Shown here in pieces: positions 55,690 to 64,000 of a stretch of DNA of 64,000 nt; positions within the stretch are counted from its first letter, which is position 1, and every line of letters begins with the position of its first letter. The notes under the pieces were generated by a model. It saw only the letters and a list, made by a program, of their open reading frames with translations. It was not told the origin of the DNA and did not search any database. The translations under genes and the position numbers were made by a program. The stretch covers positions 124,001 through 188,000 of the forward strand of contig SUXI01000002.1 of NCBI GenBank assembly GCA_015060975.1, in the 5' to 3' direction. This DNA comes from Bacteroidales bacterium. Its GTDB lineage: Bacteria > Bacteroidota > Bacteroidia > Bacteroidales > Muribaculaceae.

Positions 55690-57064
55690 CTTCTCCTCGG
55701 ATAGCATTTAACACAGTCCGAACTATAATTTTCATATCTAAAAAGAACGACCAATTTTCGATGTACCACACATCATATTCCACTCGTTTTTCCATCTGCC
55801 ACAATTCCTCGGTCAATCCTCGATAGCCATTCACTTGCGCCCATCCCGTTATACCCGGTTTTATAAGGTGGCGCACCATATATTTGTCTATCAATTTCCG
55901 ATAATCATCGGTATGCTTCAACATGTGTGGTCGCGGACCTACTATCGACATATCGCCAAGCCACACATTTATAAACTGTGGCAACTCATCTATACTTGTG
56001 CGACGCAACAAATCTCCGATTTTAGTCTTTCGCGGATCATCTTTTTGCGCTTGTTGTTTATCACTATTGGCATTCACTCGCATTGTGCGGAACTTCCAAC
56101 AGTAAAAATCCCGACCTCGGTAACCTGTGCGCACTTGTTTAAAAAACACAGGCCCCGGTGACGACAATTTTATAGCAATGGCAACCGGAATGAAAACTAT
56201 AGGAGCAAACAACAGAACCACCGATGAAAAAGCAATATCAAATGCTCTTTTAAGGAACTGATTTATCCAATTTTTAAGTGGATTTTTGCGTGTTGTCAAT
56301 ATCGACACAGCTCCTATATTACGGAGGTCAAACACTCGTGACACATAGCGACTTATCTGAGGCACATAATAAAATTGCACAACATTGTCATCGGCAATCT
56401 TTGTTACAGCACCTATTACCGATTGGTCTTCGCCCGACAATGTGAAATATATTTCATCTACCTTATTTTCCTTAATGAACGATTCTAAATCCGAGATATT
56501 CCCTTTATATTCCCCTTTAAAGTTTTCCGGTCGTTCAACTCCAAAGAATCCTAAAAATTTATATCCGAATCCCGCATCCGAATGCAATTCATCATATAAT
56601 CGCAATGCGGTCGTATTTGTTCCAACAATTACCACATTACTAAAATTACGACCTTTGCGACGAAGACGTTTTATTATCCTACGCATCAACAACCACCATA
56701 AAGGCAACACAACAAAGCACGACACATAAAATTTCACATACTCCATTGTCGGGAGAAATATATTCAAAAACGACAGTAGTGCTATAAAACACAATGCATG
56801 AACCACTACTACCTTTAATGCGCGGGAGAATACATGCTCCATGTATATGGCACGTTGCTTATGTGTGCGATAAATTAAATATATTACCGGAATAAACGAC
56901 ACATTCAACATAACCCACAATATCTTTGGATCAGATAGTTGGATATTGTCGCCTATGAAAAACAAAACCACTCCAAACACGACATTAATCAATATCAAAT
57001 CGACTAATGTCAATATCTCATATAAATAACGTCCGTATTTACCTTTTTGATCAATTGTTGTCAT
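55676..57064 (-). CDS. Undecaprenyl-phosphate glucose phosphotransferase-type initiating sugar transferase, 462 aa
   Basis: Four to five N-terminal helices (about 15-125) are followed by a CoA-binding-like domain with [18 protein letters not shown]. One further helix and the C-terminal bacterial sugar transferase domain come next ([68 protein letters not shown]). It loads the first sugar phosphate onto undecaprenyl phosphate for glycan assembly. The donor sugar is inferred from related enzymes. A terminator overlaps its 3' end. Confidence 0.9.
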   Translation of the reverse strand: MTTIDQKGKYGRYLYEILTLVDLILINVVFGVVLFFIGDNIQLSDPKILWVMLNVSFIPVIYLIYRTHKQRAIYMEHVFSRALKVVVVHALCFIALLSFLNIFLPTMEYVKFYVSCFVVLPLWWLLMRRIIKRLRRKGRNFSNVVIVGTNTTALRLYDELHSDAGFGYKFLGFFGVERPENFKGEYKGNISDLESFIKENKVDEIYFTLSGEDQSVIGAVTKIADDNVVQFYYVPQISRYVSRVFDLRNIGAVSILTTRKNPLKNWINQFLKRAFDIAFSSVVLLFAPIVFIPVAIAIKLSSPGPVFFKQVRTGYRGRDFYCWKFRTMRVNANSDKQQAQKDDPRKTKIGDLLRRTSIDELPQFINVWLGDMSIVGPRPHMLKHTDDYRKLIDKYMVRHLIKPGITGWAQVNGYRGLTEELWQMEKRVEYDVWYIENWSFFLDMKIIVRTVLNAIRGEENAF

Positions 57065-57095
57065 AAGTAATAATATTAAGGTTTCTTTTATTGAT

Positions 57096-58955
57096 CTACA
57101 AATGGCTGTCTATAACTTTTATCTTCTTTTCGAGCGTTTCAATATCTTCTTTTATGCGTTGAATCTTACGTTCAAAATCTCGAAGCATAGAATCTCCCGA
57201 TTTTGATTTTGAGTTAAAGAATCCCAAATTATTCTCGTATGTTTTCAACTCATTGCGTTTTTGCTCGTAGTTACGCATCAATCGTTCGCGTTCTCGATAT
57301 AATTTGTTTTCATCGCCACTCATTTCACTAACATTTTCTTCAAAATTAGCAAAATGAGCTTTAGCTCCGCGCATATCTAATCGCTCATACAATTCATTCA
57401 CTTTTGCTCGATATGCATCATAAATCTTATCCTTTTCACGATAAGGCACATGTCCGATTTTTTGCCATTGAGTCATCAAATCTTTCACCATCTTTATCGC
57501 ATCTTCACGCGACATTTCATCGGTTATCGCACCAAGTTGCGCTATTATTTCTTTTTTCTGTTTAAGATTCGCTTGCTCTACCTGACGCACATCGGTGGTT
57601 TTCTTTTTCTTTTCTTCAAAGAAATAATCACATGCTGCAAGGAAACGTTTCCACACCACATCACTATGTTTTTTAGCCACACCACCTATCGTCTTCCATT
57701 CTTTTTGCAAAGCGATAAATTCATCTGTGGCTTTTTTCCAGTCGGTGCGTTCTTTCAATGCTTCTGCCTTCTCACACAATGCTATCTTCTTTTCAAGATT
57801 CAAAGCAAGGTCGTCCTTTACGGTTTTGAAATATTCTGCTTTCTTTTCAAAGAACTTATCACACGTTTCTCTGAATCGGGCAAACAAAGCATTATTCATC
57901 TTCTTTGATGCAAACCCTAGTTTTTTCCAATCATCTTGAGCGCCAAGAATTATTTTGGTCATTTCATCCCATGCGGCAAAGCCCTTCAAAGAGTCAAAGT
58001 CAAGACCCTCTATTCGTTCACAAATAGAGATCTTTGCAGTCTCATTTTCCTGCTCGCGCAACTTGCGCTCTTCAAAAAACGCTTGATATTTTTTATTTAT
58101 CACAGCCGATGCATCTTTAAATCGGCTCCAAATATCTTCGCGTATTTCTTTTGCGACCGGACCGGTTTCACGCCATTTATCATGAAGCTCTTGCAAGCGC
58201 TTAAATGCGACTATCACATCAGACTCTTCTGCCAATTTTTCAGCCTCGGCACATAGCAATTGCTTAGTCTCTAAATTTTTCTTGAAGTCATAATCGCGCA
58301 ACTCTTTGTTTACCTTGAGTTGATCGTAAAACGATTCTATTGCATCTTGATATTGTTTCCATTGTTCTGTCGCAACGGTTGGCGACACCTCTCCCACTGT
58401 CTTAAATTCTTGTTGCAACTCTTTAAAACGGGGATATGTGCGATTTACATTATCGGTATCGGCTGCTATAACTTTTATTTCCTCTATAATTTGAGCTTTG
58501 CGCTCATAATTTTTTTGTTTTTCTGCCTCTTGTTCGGCAAGATATTCAGCCTTTTTATCTTTGATTACCGATAAGATTTCTTTAAATTTTTCCTCAACCT
58601 CATCTTCTTTGGCGGCAAAAGCCGATGCTTCATTACCTTTTTCAAGAAATTCTGCCTTCTCTTGTTCTAATTCTACCCTACGGATTGCGTAAAATTGCTG
58701 TTTCAATCGAGACACCTCGTCACGACCGATTTCCGATGCGGGTTTCTCGGCAAGCGACACTGCCTTTTGCAACACGGCCTCTTTCGTTTCTCCGGCTACA
58801 CCCTCTTGTTCTTGAGATTGTGCCATTTCAAATTCTTCCACAACAACTTCAGCCTCAGACATTACATCTGTAGCATTTTGAACATCAACTTGTTCTTCAT
58901 TCAAGATTAAGTCCTTTTCTTGATCTAAGGACTGTTCACGCATTTCCATAATCAT
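57096..58955 (-). CDS. DUF349 coiled-coil protein, 619 aa
   Basis: After an acidic N-terminus (about 1-70), several repeats of about 70-75 residues follow, each with a W near the motif KEWKTIGGVAKKHSDVVWKRFLAACDYFF or similar (QDDWKKLGFASKK, EKWRETGPVAKEI). This marks DUF349. The protein is highly helical and coiled-coil throughout. It is common in Bacteroidetes; the role is not known. The start at 58955 is uncertain by a few codons, since ATG codons also occur at positions 3 and 5. Confidence 0.88.
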   Translation of the reverse strand: MIMEMREQSLDQEKDLILNEEQVDVQNATDVMSEAEVVVEEFEMAQSQEQEGVAGETKEAVLQKAVSLAEKPASEIGRDEVSRLKQQFYAIRRVELEQEKAEFLEKGNEASAFAAKEDEVEEKFKEILSVIKDKKAEYLAEQEAEKQKNYERKAQIIEEIKVIAADTDNVNRTYPRFKELQQEFKTVGEVSPTVATEQWKQYQDAIESFYDQLKVNKELRDYDFKKNLETKQLLCAEAEKLAEESDVIVAFKRLQELHDKWRETGPVAKEIREDIWSRFKDASAVINKKYQAFFEERKLREQENETAKISICERIEGLDFDSLKGFAAWDEMTKIILGAQDDWKKLGFASKKMNNALFARFRETCDKFFEKKAEYFKTVKDDLALNLEKKIALCEKAEALKERTDWKKATDEFIALQKEWKTIGGVAKKHSDVVWKRFLAACDYFFEEKKKKTTDVRQVEQANLKQKKEIIAQLGAITDEMSREDAIKMVKDLMTQWQKIGHVPYREKDKIYDAYRAKVNELYERLDMRGAKAHFANFEENVSEMSGDENKLYRERERLMRNYEQKRNELKTYENNLGFFNSKSKSGDSMLRDFERKIQRIKEDIETLEKKIKVIDSHL

Positions 58956-59025
58956 ATAAAATTAGTTATAGCCATAACCCATGCCAACACATCAGCTACA
59001 GCATTATTTTTTTGTTATCGGTTTC

Positions 59026-59041
59026 AAATTTATAGAAATTT
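59026..59041. repeat. Degenerate copy of the short palindrome
   Basis: AAATTTATAGAAATTT keeps the AATTTATAGAAATT core of the element at 8151 and 41495 but not its outer G/C bases. It lies between the M16 and DUF349 genes. Confidence 0.45.
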
Positions 59042-59087
59042 TTCTAAATATCCCACTTTTATGTAATAAAAATAACACAATTGTTTT

Positions 59088-60332
59088 CTAATCTTTATTT
59101 TGCTGACGATAAATCAATGTTGAACATCTTTTTTCATCAAAAATATACGACGCAACTCGAGCCACATCATCTACCGTAATATTTCGATAACGCGACACCA
59201 ATTTATTTACATCCTCGCCATGCATAACATAGCTCGCCAACGACTGGGCCTTTGCGATAAAACCCATACTGCTAAACATGAAATTCGACTCAAACCTATT
59301 AACTGCACGAGTCAATTCATACTGTCCCACATCCCCATTCGACAATTTCATAGCCTCCTCCATCATCACCCTGCACGCTGCATCTTCTGCTTCACGAGTT
59401 GCATCAACAAGGCGACTGTTAAATATCAGAAAACCCGGCTCGTCACTTCCGCTTATTGAAGAATCCACCTCCGTAAACAATCCTGTCTTCATTAGCAAAT
59501 TCCTGTAAAACCGTGATGACCTGCCCGACGCCAGCAAATCTGTGATTATATCACACACTATATAATCATCATGATAATAATCAGGCATTTTAAACGCCTT
59601 GACAATAGCTGTTTGAGGCACTTGACCTTCTACCTCACAATACCGCGCGTCTTCCTGTTTTGCTTCGGGCAAATATTCTCTCGGGGCTATCTCGCGGTTT
59701 GGAATAGAGCCAAACCATTTTTCGGCTAAACGCTGAGTATCTTCAAGCGAAATTCTACCCGAAACCGACAGCACCGCATTATTCGGAGCATAGTGCTTAT
59801 AAAAAAAATCTTTTACTTCTTCTTGTGTGACATTCTCAATATGGGAATATTCCTTTCCTATAACCGGATAGCGGTATGGATGTGTTTTATACATCATCGC
59901 CCTCAGGTGATGCCACATATCGCCGTATGGTCTATTCAAACATTCCTGTTTAAATTCCTCTATCACCACATGCTTTTGCACCTCAAGTGCCTTTTCACTA
60001 AAAGCGAGCGACAACATTCTGTCACTCTCAACCCAAAAGGCGGTTTCTGCATTTTGGGCAGGCAATATGTCATAAAAATTTGTATAATCATTACTTGTCC
60101 AAGCATTGTTCATGCCTCCGGCTCGTTCTATTGCTCCATCAAAATCGGGCACATTTATCGACCCGCCAAACATCAAATGCTCAAACAAGTGAGCCATTCC
60201 GGTTCGCTCGGGTGATTCATCCCGGGCGCCCACATCATACATAACATTTAGTGCCACCATAGCAGTGGCACCATCATAATTATGCACAACTTTCAACCCA
60301 TTGGATAATGTGAAAGTGCTGTATTCTATCAT
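59088..60332 (-). CDS. M16-family zinc metalloprotease, 414 aa
   Basis: The inverted zinc motif HLFEHLMF (HxxEH, near residue 48) and the downstream Glu in VVIEEFKQECLN are the catalytic residues of the insulinase/processing peptidase family. The second half has the partner fold (DYIVCDIITDLLASGRSSRFYRNLL). At 414 aa it has two M16 domains. There is no clear signal peptide, so a cytosolic location is likely. It overlaps the cyclophilin gene by 4 bp. Confidence 0.9.
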   Translation of the reverse strand: MIEYSTFTLSNGLKVVHNYDGATAMVALNVMYDVGARDESPERTGMAHLFEHLMFGGSINVPDFDGAIERAGGMNNAWTSNDYTNFYDILPAQNAETAFWVESDRMLSLAFSEKALEVQKHVVIEEFKQECLNRPYGDMWHHLRAMMYKTHPYRYPVIGKEYSHIENVTQEEVKDFFYKHYAPNNAVLSVSGRISLEDTQRLAEKWFGSIPNREIAPREYLPEAKQEDARYCEVEGQVPQTAIVKAFKMPDYYHDDYIVCDIITDLLASGRSSRFYRNLLMKTGLFTEVDSSISGSDEPGFLIFNSRLVDATREAEDAACRVMMEEAMKLSNGDVGQYELTRAVNRFESNFMFSSMGFIAKAQSLASYVMHGEDVNKLVSRYRNITVDDVARVASYIFDEKRCSTLIYRQQNKD

Positions 60333-61177
60333 TTCACAATTGCCATTGAAATAATCTTTATATCCTCCTTAGGTCTATCCATTGCCCCGGTTGGGGTTGT
60401 TTCGATTTTTGACACAACGTCCATTCCCGAAACAACTTCACCAAAAACTGTATAGGTACCATCAAGATGTGGTGTTCCGCCCACTGTTGAATATGCTTCG
60501 ATTTGCTCAGGCGTGAATTTTGCAGGATTTTTAGCAGCCTCGGCTTCGGTCTTTTTCACCAACTCCTCTTGAAGCGCTTGCAACCCGGCTTGATCTCGAT
60601 TGCGACGCATATTCATTATTGAATCACGATATTGAGTGGCCAAGCCATTAAATATCGATTGCATTTGTTGCATTTGCAACTGTTTCTCCATTTGACCAAG
60701 TTGCCCGGCATTATACACCTTGCCGGTTACAATATAAAATTGTGAGCCCGAAGAACGACGCATCGGGTTCACCTCGTCTCCGGTGCGTGCGGCAGCCAAC
60801 GCTCCGCGCTTATGAAACAATCGAGGATAAACAATCTCTGCGTCAAGCTCATATCCGGGGTCGCCCGAACCTAACGCTTTCCCTGCCGGAGCACCCTTTG
60901 AATTAGGGTCGCCGGTTTGAATCATAAATTGATTAATTACTCGATGAAACAAAACGTCATTATAAAAACCTTCTTCTACAAGCTTTAAAAAATTATCACG
61001 ATGTTTGGGTGTTTCCCCATAAAGACGAATGCGAATATCTCCAACCGATGTTTTGATATCAACCATTGCATCGCCTGTGGCTTGAACTGTTTGATTTTCC
61101 ATTTTTTTATTTTCTTTTGCAACTAATGTTGATGACATCAACACTAATGCCATCACGATAAATATAACTTTTTTCAT
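60329..61177 (-). CDS. Exported cyclophilin-type peptidyl-prolyl isomerase, 282 aa
   Basis: A signal peptide (MKKVIFIVMALVLMSSTLVAK) leads into a cyclophilin domain. It has DIKTSVGDIRIRLYGETPKHRDNF, FYNDVLFHRVINQFMIQTGD, SSGSQFYIVTGKVYN and the C-terminal GTYTVFGEVVSGMDVV. An insertion of about 65 residues (about 155-220, rich in Gln, Glu and Arg) interrupts the fold. It probably works in the periplasm on protein folding. It lies next to the M16 gene. Confidence 0.92.
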   Translation of the reverse strand: MKKVIFIVMALVLMSSTLVAKENKKMENQTVQATGDAMVDIKTSVGDIRIRLYGETPKHRDNFLKLVEEGFYNDVLFHRVINQFMIQTGDPNSKGAPAGKALGSGDPGYELDAEIVYPRLFHKRGALAAARTGDEVNPMRRSSGSQFYIVTGKVYNAGQLGQMEKQLQMQQMQSIFNGLATQYRDSIMNMRRNRDQAGLQALQEELVKKTEAEAAKNPAKFTPEQIEAYSTVGGTPHLDGTYTVFGEVVSGMDVVSKIETTPTGAMDRPKEDIKIISMAIVK

Positions 61178-61193
61178 TTCTTAATATTATTAT

Positions 61194-61568
61194 CTACATT
61201 CCTGTAGGATATAAGCGCTTATATATACGGCGGAAATTGTCATCTTTATTTAGCTCATCAACATGTTGAGCATAATCATCGCCCCAAATTCCTTGTATCA
61301 AACCCGGAAGATAGCGATGTTCTCTATCCTTCTCAATAACCGAAGCTATTAATTGCGAAATATATTTTTCATACTTTACGGCATCTATAGCATAAAGATA
61401 ACGAGCGGCACTCGCAACAAACTGCCCCGACAAATCAACTGTTATCATATTTGCCACCAAATAACCCATATCCTCCATACATGAATCGATATTATTTGCA
61501 ATATATTCGTATGTCAAAAGCCCATCTGAGTCTCGTTCCAATCTTTTCTTTACACTTTCTTCAATCAT
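61194..61568 (-). CDS. Conserved hypothetical helical protein, 124 aa
   Basis: This is a small all-helical protein with no signal peptide or membrane helix. Parts such as YIANNIDSCMEDMGYLVANMITVD and RYLYAIDAVKYEKYISQLIASVIEKDREHRY look well-folded. I recall similar short proteins in Bacteroidetes genomes but not a function. It lies 16 bp upstream of the cyclophilin gene and probably shares its operon. Confidence 0.7.
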   Translation of the reverse strand: MIEESVKKRLERDSDGLLTYEYIANNIDSCMEDMGYLVANMITVDLSGQFVASAARYLYAIDAVKYEKYISQLIASVIEKDREHRYLPGLIQGIWGDDYAQHVDELNKDDNFRRIYKRLYPTGM

Positions 61569-61675
61569 AGCTGTTATAATTCATGAGTTGAACTACAAAG
61601 ATAATGCAAGCCGAGCGTAATTGCAATGAGATTCAAGAAATAATTTAAATTCTCATCATTTGTCACATTTTTTTG

Positions 61676-61683
61676 TAAATTTG
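61676..61683 (+). promoter_or_regulatory. -7 promoter element (TAAATTTG) for recF
   Basis: TAAATTTG fits TAnnTTTG. The expected start of transcription, about 61690, nearly coincides with the recF ATG at 61689. Confidence 0.5.
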
Positions 61684-61688
61684 TGGTC

Positions 61689-62810
61689 ATGATTCTACAA
61701 CAGATTATTATTAATAATTTCAAGAATATATCCGAAGTCAAACTCGACCTCTCGCCTAAAATAAATTGTTTTTTAGGGAACAACGGCATGGGGAAAAGCA
61801 ATTTTCTCGACGCCATATATTATATGAGCTTTTGTAAAAGCTTCAATGGTGTAAATGATTCTATGCTCATTAAAAACAATGAAGACTTTTGCATTATTAA
61901 CGCTTCATACCTGCGACGTGACTCCGCCGAAAATTTAGCGTTAGGAATAACCCGTGGCAAGCGAAAATCGCTAAAACGCAAAGGAAAAGAATATCAACGG
62001 CTAAGCCAGCACATTGGTGCATTTCCATCCGTATTGATTGCACCAAACGACATTGATATAATCCGTGGCAACAGCGATGAACGACGACGGTTCATCGACA
62101 TGATTATATCTCAAAGCGACCACAAATATCTCGACTTGTTAATACGATATAACCAAGCATTGGAACAACGCAACAAATTGCTTAGAGAAAACTGCGTTGA
62201 CCACAACCTGTTTTTGGCGTTTGAATTAACCATGTCTATGGCGGCACAATACATCTATGAACAACGCTGCAAATGGATCGACAGGCTTTCCGATATTTTC
62301 AACCGCTACTACAACACGATTTCAGGTGGAGAAGAAACTGTAGAGCTACGCTACAATAGCAAATTAAGCGATAACGAAACTTCATTGGAAACACTTCTTA
62401 ACGAAGCTCGGCGACACGATGAGATAGTTAAGCACACTTCTGTGGGGATACATCGTGACGACATCGACATGCTCATCTCCGGCATGACAATAAAACGCAC
62501 CGGCTCCCAAGGTCAATGCAAAACATTCACAATTGCGCTTCGACTCGCTCAATATGAGCTATTGAGAGAAGCCGTAAACATAAAACCGCTGTTACTTCTT
62601 GATGACATTTTCGACAAACTCGATGCGTCCCGTGTAGAGCGAATTATGGAGATTGTTATGAGCGACACTTTTGGGCAGATTTTTATTACCGACACAAATC
62701 GCACCCATCTCGACAGCATCATAGCCCGCACCGCCGGCGAATATAAAATTTGGGAAGTGACACACGGAACATTCTCATCAATAAATTCTGTTGAAAATGA
62801 AACGGAGTGA
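61689..62810 (+). CDS. recF: DNA replication and repair protein RecF
   Basis: This is an SMC-like ATPase that loads RecA at gaps with RecO and RecR. It has Walker A FLGNNGMGKSNFLDAIYYMS, the signature RTGSQGQCKTFTIALRLAQYE, and the Walker B LLLLDDIFDKLDASR. At 373 aa it is standard. I chose the ATG at 61689; a GTG lies two codons upstream. The DUF721 gene overlaps its end by 14 bp. Confidence 0.95.
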   Translation: MILQQIIINNFKNISEVKLDLSPKINCFLGNNGMGKSNFLDAIYYMSFCKSFNGVNDSMLIKNNEDFCIINASYLRRDSAENLALGITRGKRKSLKRKGKEYQRLSQHIGAFPSVLIAPNDIDIIRGNSDERRRFIDMIISQSDHKYLDLLIRYNQALEQRNKLLRENCVDHNLFLAFELTMSMAAQYIYEQRCKWIDRLSDIFNRYYNTISGGEETVELRYNSKLSDNETSLETLLNEARRHDEIVKHTSVGIHRDDIDMLISGMTIKRTGSQGQCKTFTIALRLAQYELLREAVNIKPLLLLDDIFDKLDASRVERIMEIVMSDTFGQIFITDTNRTHLDSIIARTAGEYKIWEVTHGTFSSINSVENETE

Positions 62811-63087
62811 AGCTCATAGCATAAAAGACATTATTGATGCCGCGTTAAACGACAGTGGAATCTCATCTACTATTAACGAACAGCGACTTTGTTACCTATG
62901 GCCCGAGGTCGTGGGACAAAGCATAAACCGATACACTTCTCGACGATACATCGAAAATGGTGTATTGCATGTGTATATCACTTCAGCTCCGCTCAAAAAC
63001 GAATTGCAATTTCATCGAGCAAAACTTGTGGAAGAATTAAACAAAGCCATTGGAAAAAATGTTATAACTAATATAATCCTACATTAA
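62797..63087 (+). CDS. DUF721 protein, 96 aa
   Basis: A small protein with LCYLWPEVVGQSINRYTSRRYIENGVLHVYITSAPLKNELQFHRAKLVEELN matches DUF721, which often follows recF and is linked to replication or DNA repair by context. I use the ATG at 62797. It overlaps recF by 14 bp and is followed 12 bp later by the thioesterase gene. Confidence 0.88.
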   Translation: MKRSEAHSIKDIIDAALNDSGISSTINEQRLCYLWPEVVGQSINRYTSRRYIENGVLHVYITSAPLKNELQFHRAKLVEELNKAIGKNVITNIILH

Positions 63088-63099
63088 GAATTTTCTTTT

Positions 63100-63588
63100 A
63101 TGAAACCTGTTATATATCCACAATCGCAAAACCCTAAAGTTCCTCAAGCCGGGTTCGCTTTCAGGCATTGCACTCCCATACAAATACGGTTTAACGACAT
63201 CGATATGATTGGACACATCAACAATAATGCCTATTTGGAATACATGGACTTGGGTAAAACAAGCTATTTCAACACAATAAAACCCGATTTGGTTAATTGG
63301 AAACACATAAATGTCGTGATTGTAAACATAAACTGCAATTTCTATTCTCCCGGATATATAAAAGAACATATAGCTGTTCTAACCTCCATATCTTCAATAT
63401 CCAACAGAAGTCTTAAAATGGAACAACGGGTTATAAATATCGACACCGGCGACGTGAAATGTATCGCAACTTCTATAATGGCAGGATTTGACCCATCAAC
63501 GGCACAAGGCGCACCCATCGACCCCGAATGGATAAATGCCATTTCTCAATTTGAGGAACGCGACCTATTCATTCCGTCAAACAAATAA
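63100..63588 (+). CDS. Acyl-CoA thioesterase (4HBT hotdog family), 162 aa
   Basis: The hotdog motif IQIRFNDIDMIGHINNNAYLEYMDLGKTSYF contains the catalytic Asp of the 4-hydroxybenzoyl-CoA thioesterase type. The rest is beta-strand-rich (VVIVNINCNFYSPGYIKEHIAVLTSIS). It hydrolyses an acyl-CoA whose identity is unknown. It is the last gene of the recF-DUF721 run. Confidence 0.88.
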   Translation: MKPVIYPQSQNPKVPQAGFAFRHCTPIQIRFNDIDMIGHINNNAYLEYMDLGKTSYFNTIKPDLVNWKHINVVIVNINCNFYSPGYIKEHIAVLTSISSISNRSLKMEQRVINIDTGDVKCIATSIMAGFDPSTAQGAPIDPEWINAISQFEERDLFIPSNK

Positions 63589-63637
63589 AAGGCTCACCCA
63601 CACTAAAATGATACTTATATCAATAATCTATATAGCT

Positions 63638-63821
63638 CCTCCTCTGAAAATTTTTCAAATTTTTAGGGGAGGTGGCACGAAGTGACGCAGGGGTTAATTT
63701 TGACACACCACCATTATTTGAAACAATTAGTGTCCGATAAAACTTTTTCAAGAGCAAATGTAACCCCAAAGGGGTTGATTAGTATGTAGCCGGGCTTATC
63801 CCCTCTGGAGCTAAACCCGGC
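63638..63821. repeat. Cluster of intergenic hairpin repeats
   Basis: Three inverted repeats follow each other: 16-bp arms with G-U pairs around TTC (63638-63672), AACCCC/GGGGTT (63762-63776) and GCCGGG/CCCGGC (63789-63821). These sequence types look like the dispersed repeats I remember from Bacteroidetes intergenic DNA. The gap 63589-63897 has no supported gene. Confidence 0.7.
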
Positions 63822-63897
63822 AACAACTAAATAATCCCTTTAGGATATTGCTATTGAAAAAACTTTTATATGATAGCAATAAATTTTTTAAATACCT

Positions 63898-64000
63898 CTA
63901 ATCAAAAACATCAACAGCAAGTGCTACTATCTTCATATCATTGGCGCGTATAAAATCAACAACCTCTTGGCGCACTTCGCTTTCGGGCACATCGGCTTCT
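63898..64000 (-). CDS. C-terminal end of an unidentified gene (runs off right edge)
   Basis: A minus-strand frame enters from the right edge and reads EADVPESEVRQEVVDFIRAND and then MKIVALAVDVFD before the stop TAG at 63898-63900. It is a plausible protein end, but too short to assign a family. Its terminator may be the hairpins to its left. Confidence 0.55.
   Translation of the reverse strand, partial: EADVPESEVRQEVVDFIRANDMKIVALAVDVFD

Noticed and set aside
57450-57908. 152-aa plus-strand ORF inside the DUF349 gene
   Set aside because: It is a shadow of the repetitive coding sequence on the other strand; rich in Phe, Leu and Tyr without a recognisable pattern.

Overview
The window is a stretch of a Bacteroidales chromosome. 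Three things support this. Promoters follow the Bacteroidetes pattern, with TAnnTTTG -7 elements and almost no Shine-Dalgarno signals. Several encoded proteins carry C-terminal tails like type IX secretion (T9SS) sorting domains. Many of the families are typical of the phylum: DUF4254, DUF349, DUF4199, DUF6452, DUF6048, large LepB and the KorAB 2-oxoacid oxidoreductase. A Muribaculaceae-like gut bacterium is my inference, not something the sequence proves.

Layout. 1-2.8 kb: the edge of a phage-like structural module on the minus strand (portal-like fragment, 178-aa protein, capsid-like protein with an N-terminal membrane helix, acidic scaffold-like protein). 2.9-7.7 kb: a large secreted amidase-like T9SS protein and its beta-propeller partner. 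8.2-13.6 kb: surface glycan genes (DUF4254, GT9, flippase, GT4) with ruvB inside. 13.6-14.7 kb: an O-methyltransferase and aroQ. 15.0-18.2 kb: a DpnII-type restriction-modification operon with an additional small nuclease gene. 18.3-28.9 kb: housekeeping genes (rnhB, response regulator, Na/Pi transporter, acyl-CoA ligase, SRP RNA, sdaA, wbqC-like, lepB, dapB). 28.2-30.1 kb: a LytTR/LytS-type two-component system. 30.4-37.4 kb: thioredoxin, SUMF1-like, DUF4199/GT2, nitroreductase, envelope proteins and two SDR enzymes. 37.5-44.6 kb: pyrG, yidC and korAB. 44.6-47.9 kb: a 3.3-kb segment bracketed by a 45-bp duplication of the korB 3' end. 48.0-52.9 kb: a vWA-like lipoprotein, K+ uptake genes and a CBS-domain membrane protein. 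53.4-63.6 kb: rfbC, tRNA-Arg, folA-thyA, an initiating sugar transferase, DUF349, M16 protease, cyclophilin, recF, DUF721 and a thioesterase. The right edge holds a cluster of intergenic hairpin repeats and the tail of another gene.

The most unusual items are these: the korB 3'-end duplication with the original-looking terminator now 3.3 kb away; a roughly 115-nt five-stem nested inverted-repeat element just inside that segment; paired 60-bp palindromic repeats bracketing the promoter of the AAA ATPase in the same segment; the DpnII-like operon with an extra PD-(D/E)XK protein; the membrane-anchored capsid-like protein; and a dispersed short palindrome (GGAATTTATAGAAATTCC).

All calls come from reading the sequence and remembered family features. 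No database search was run.
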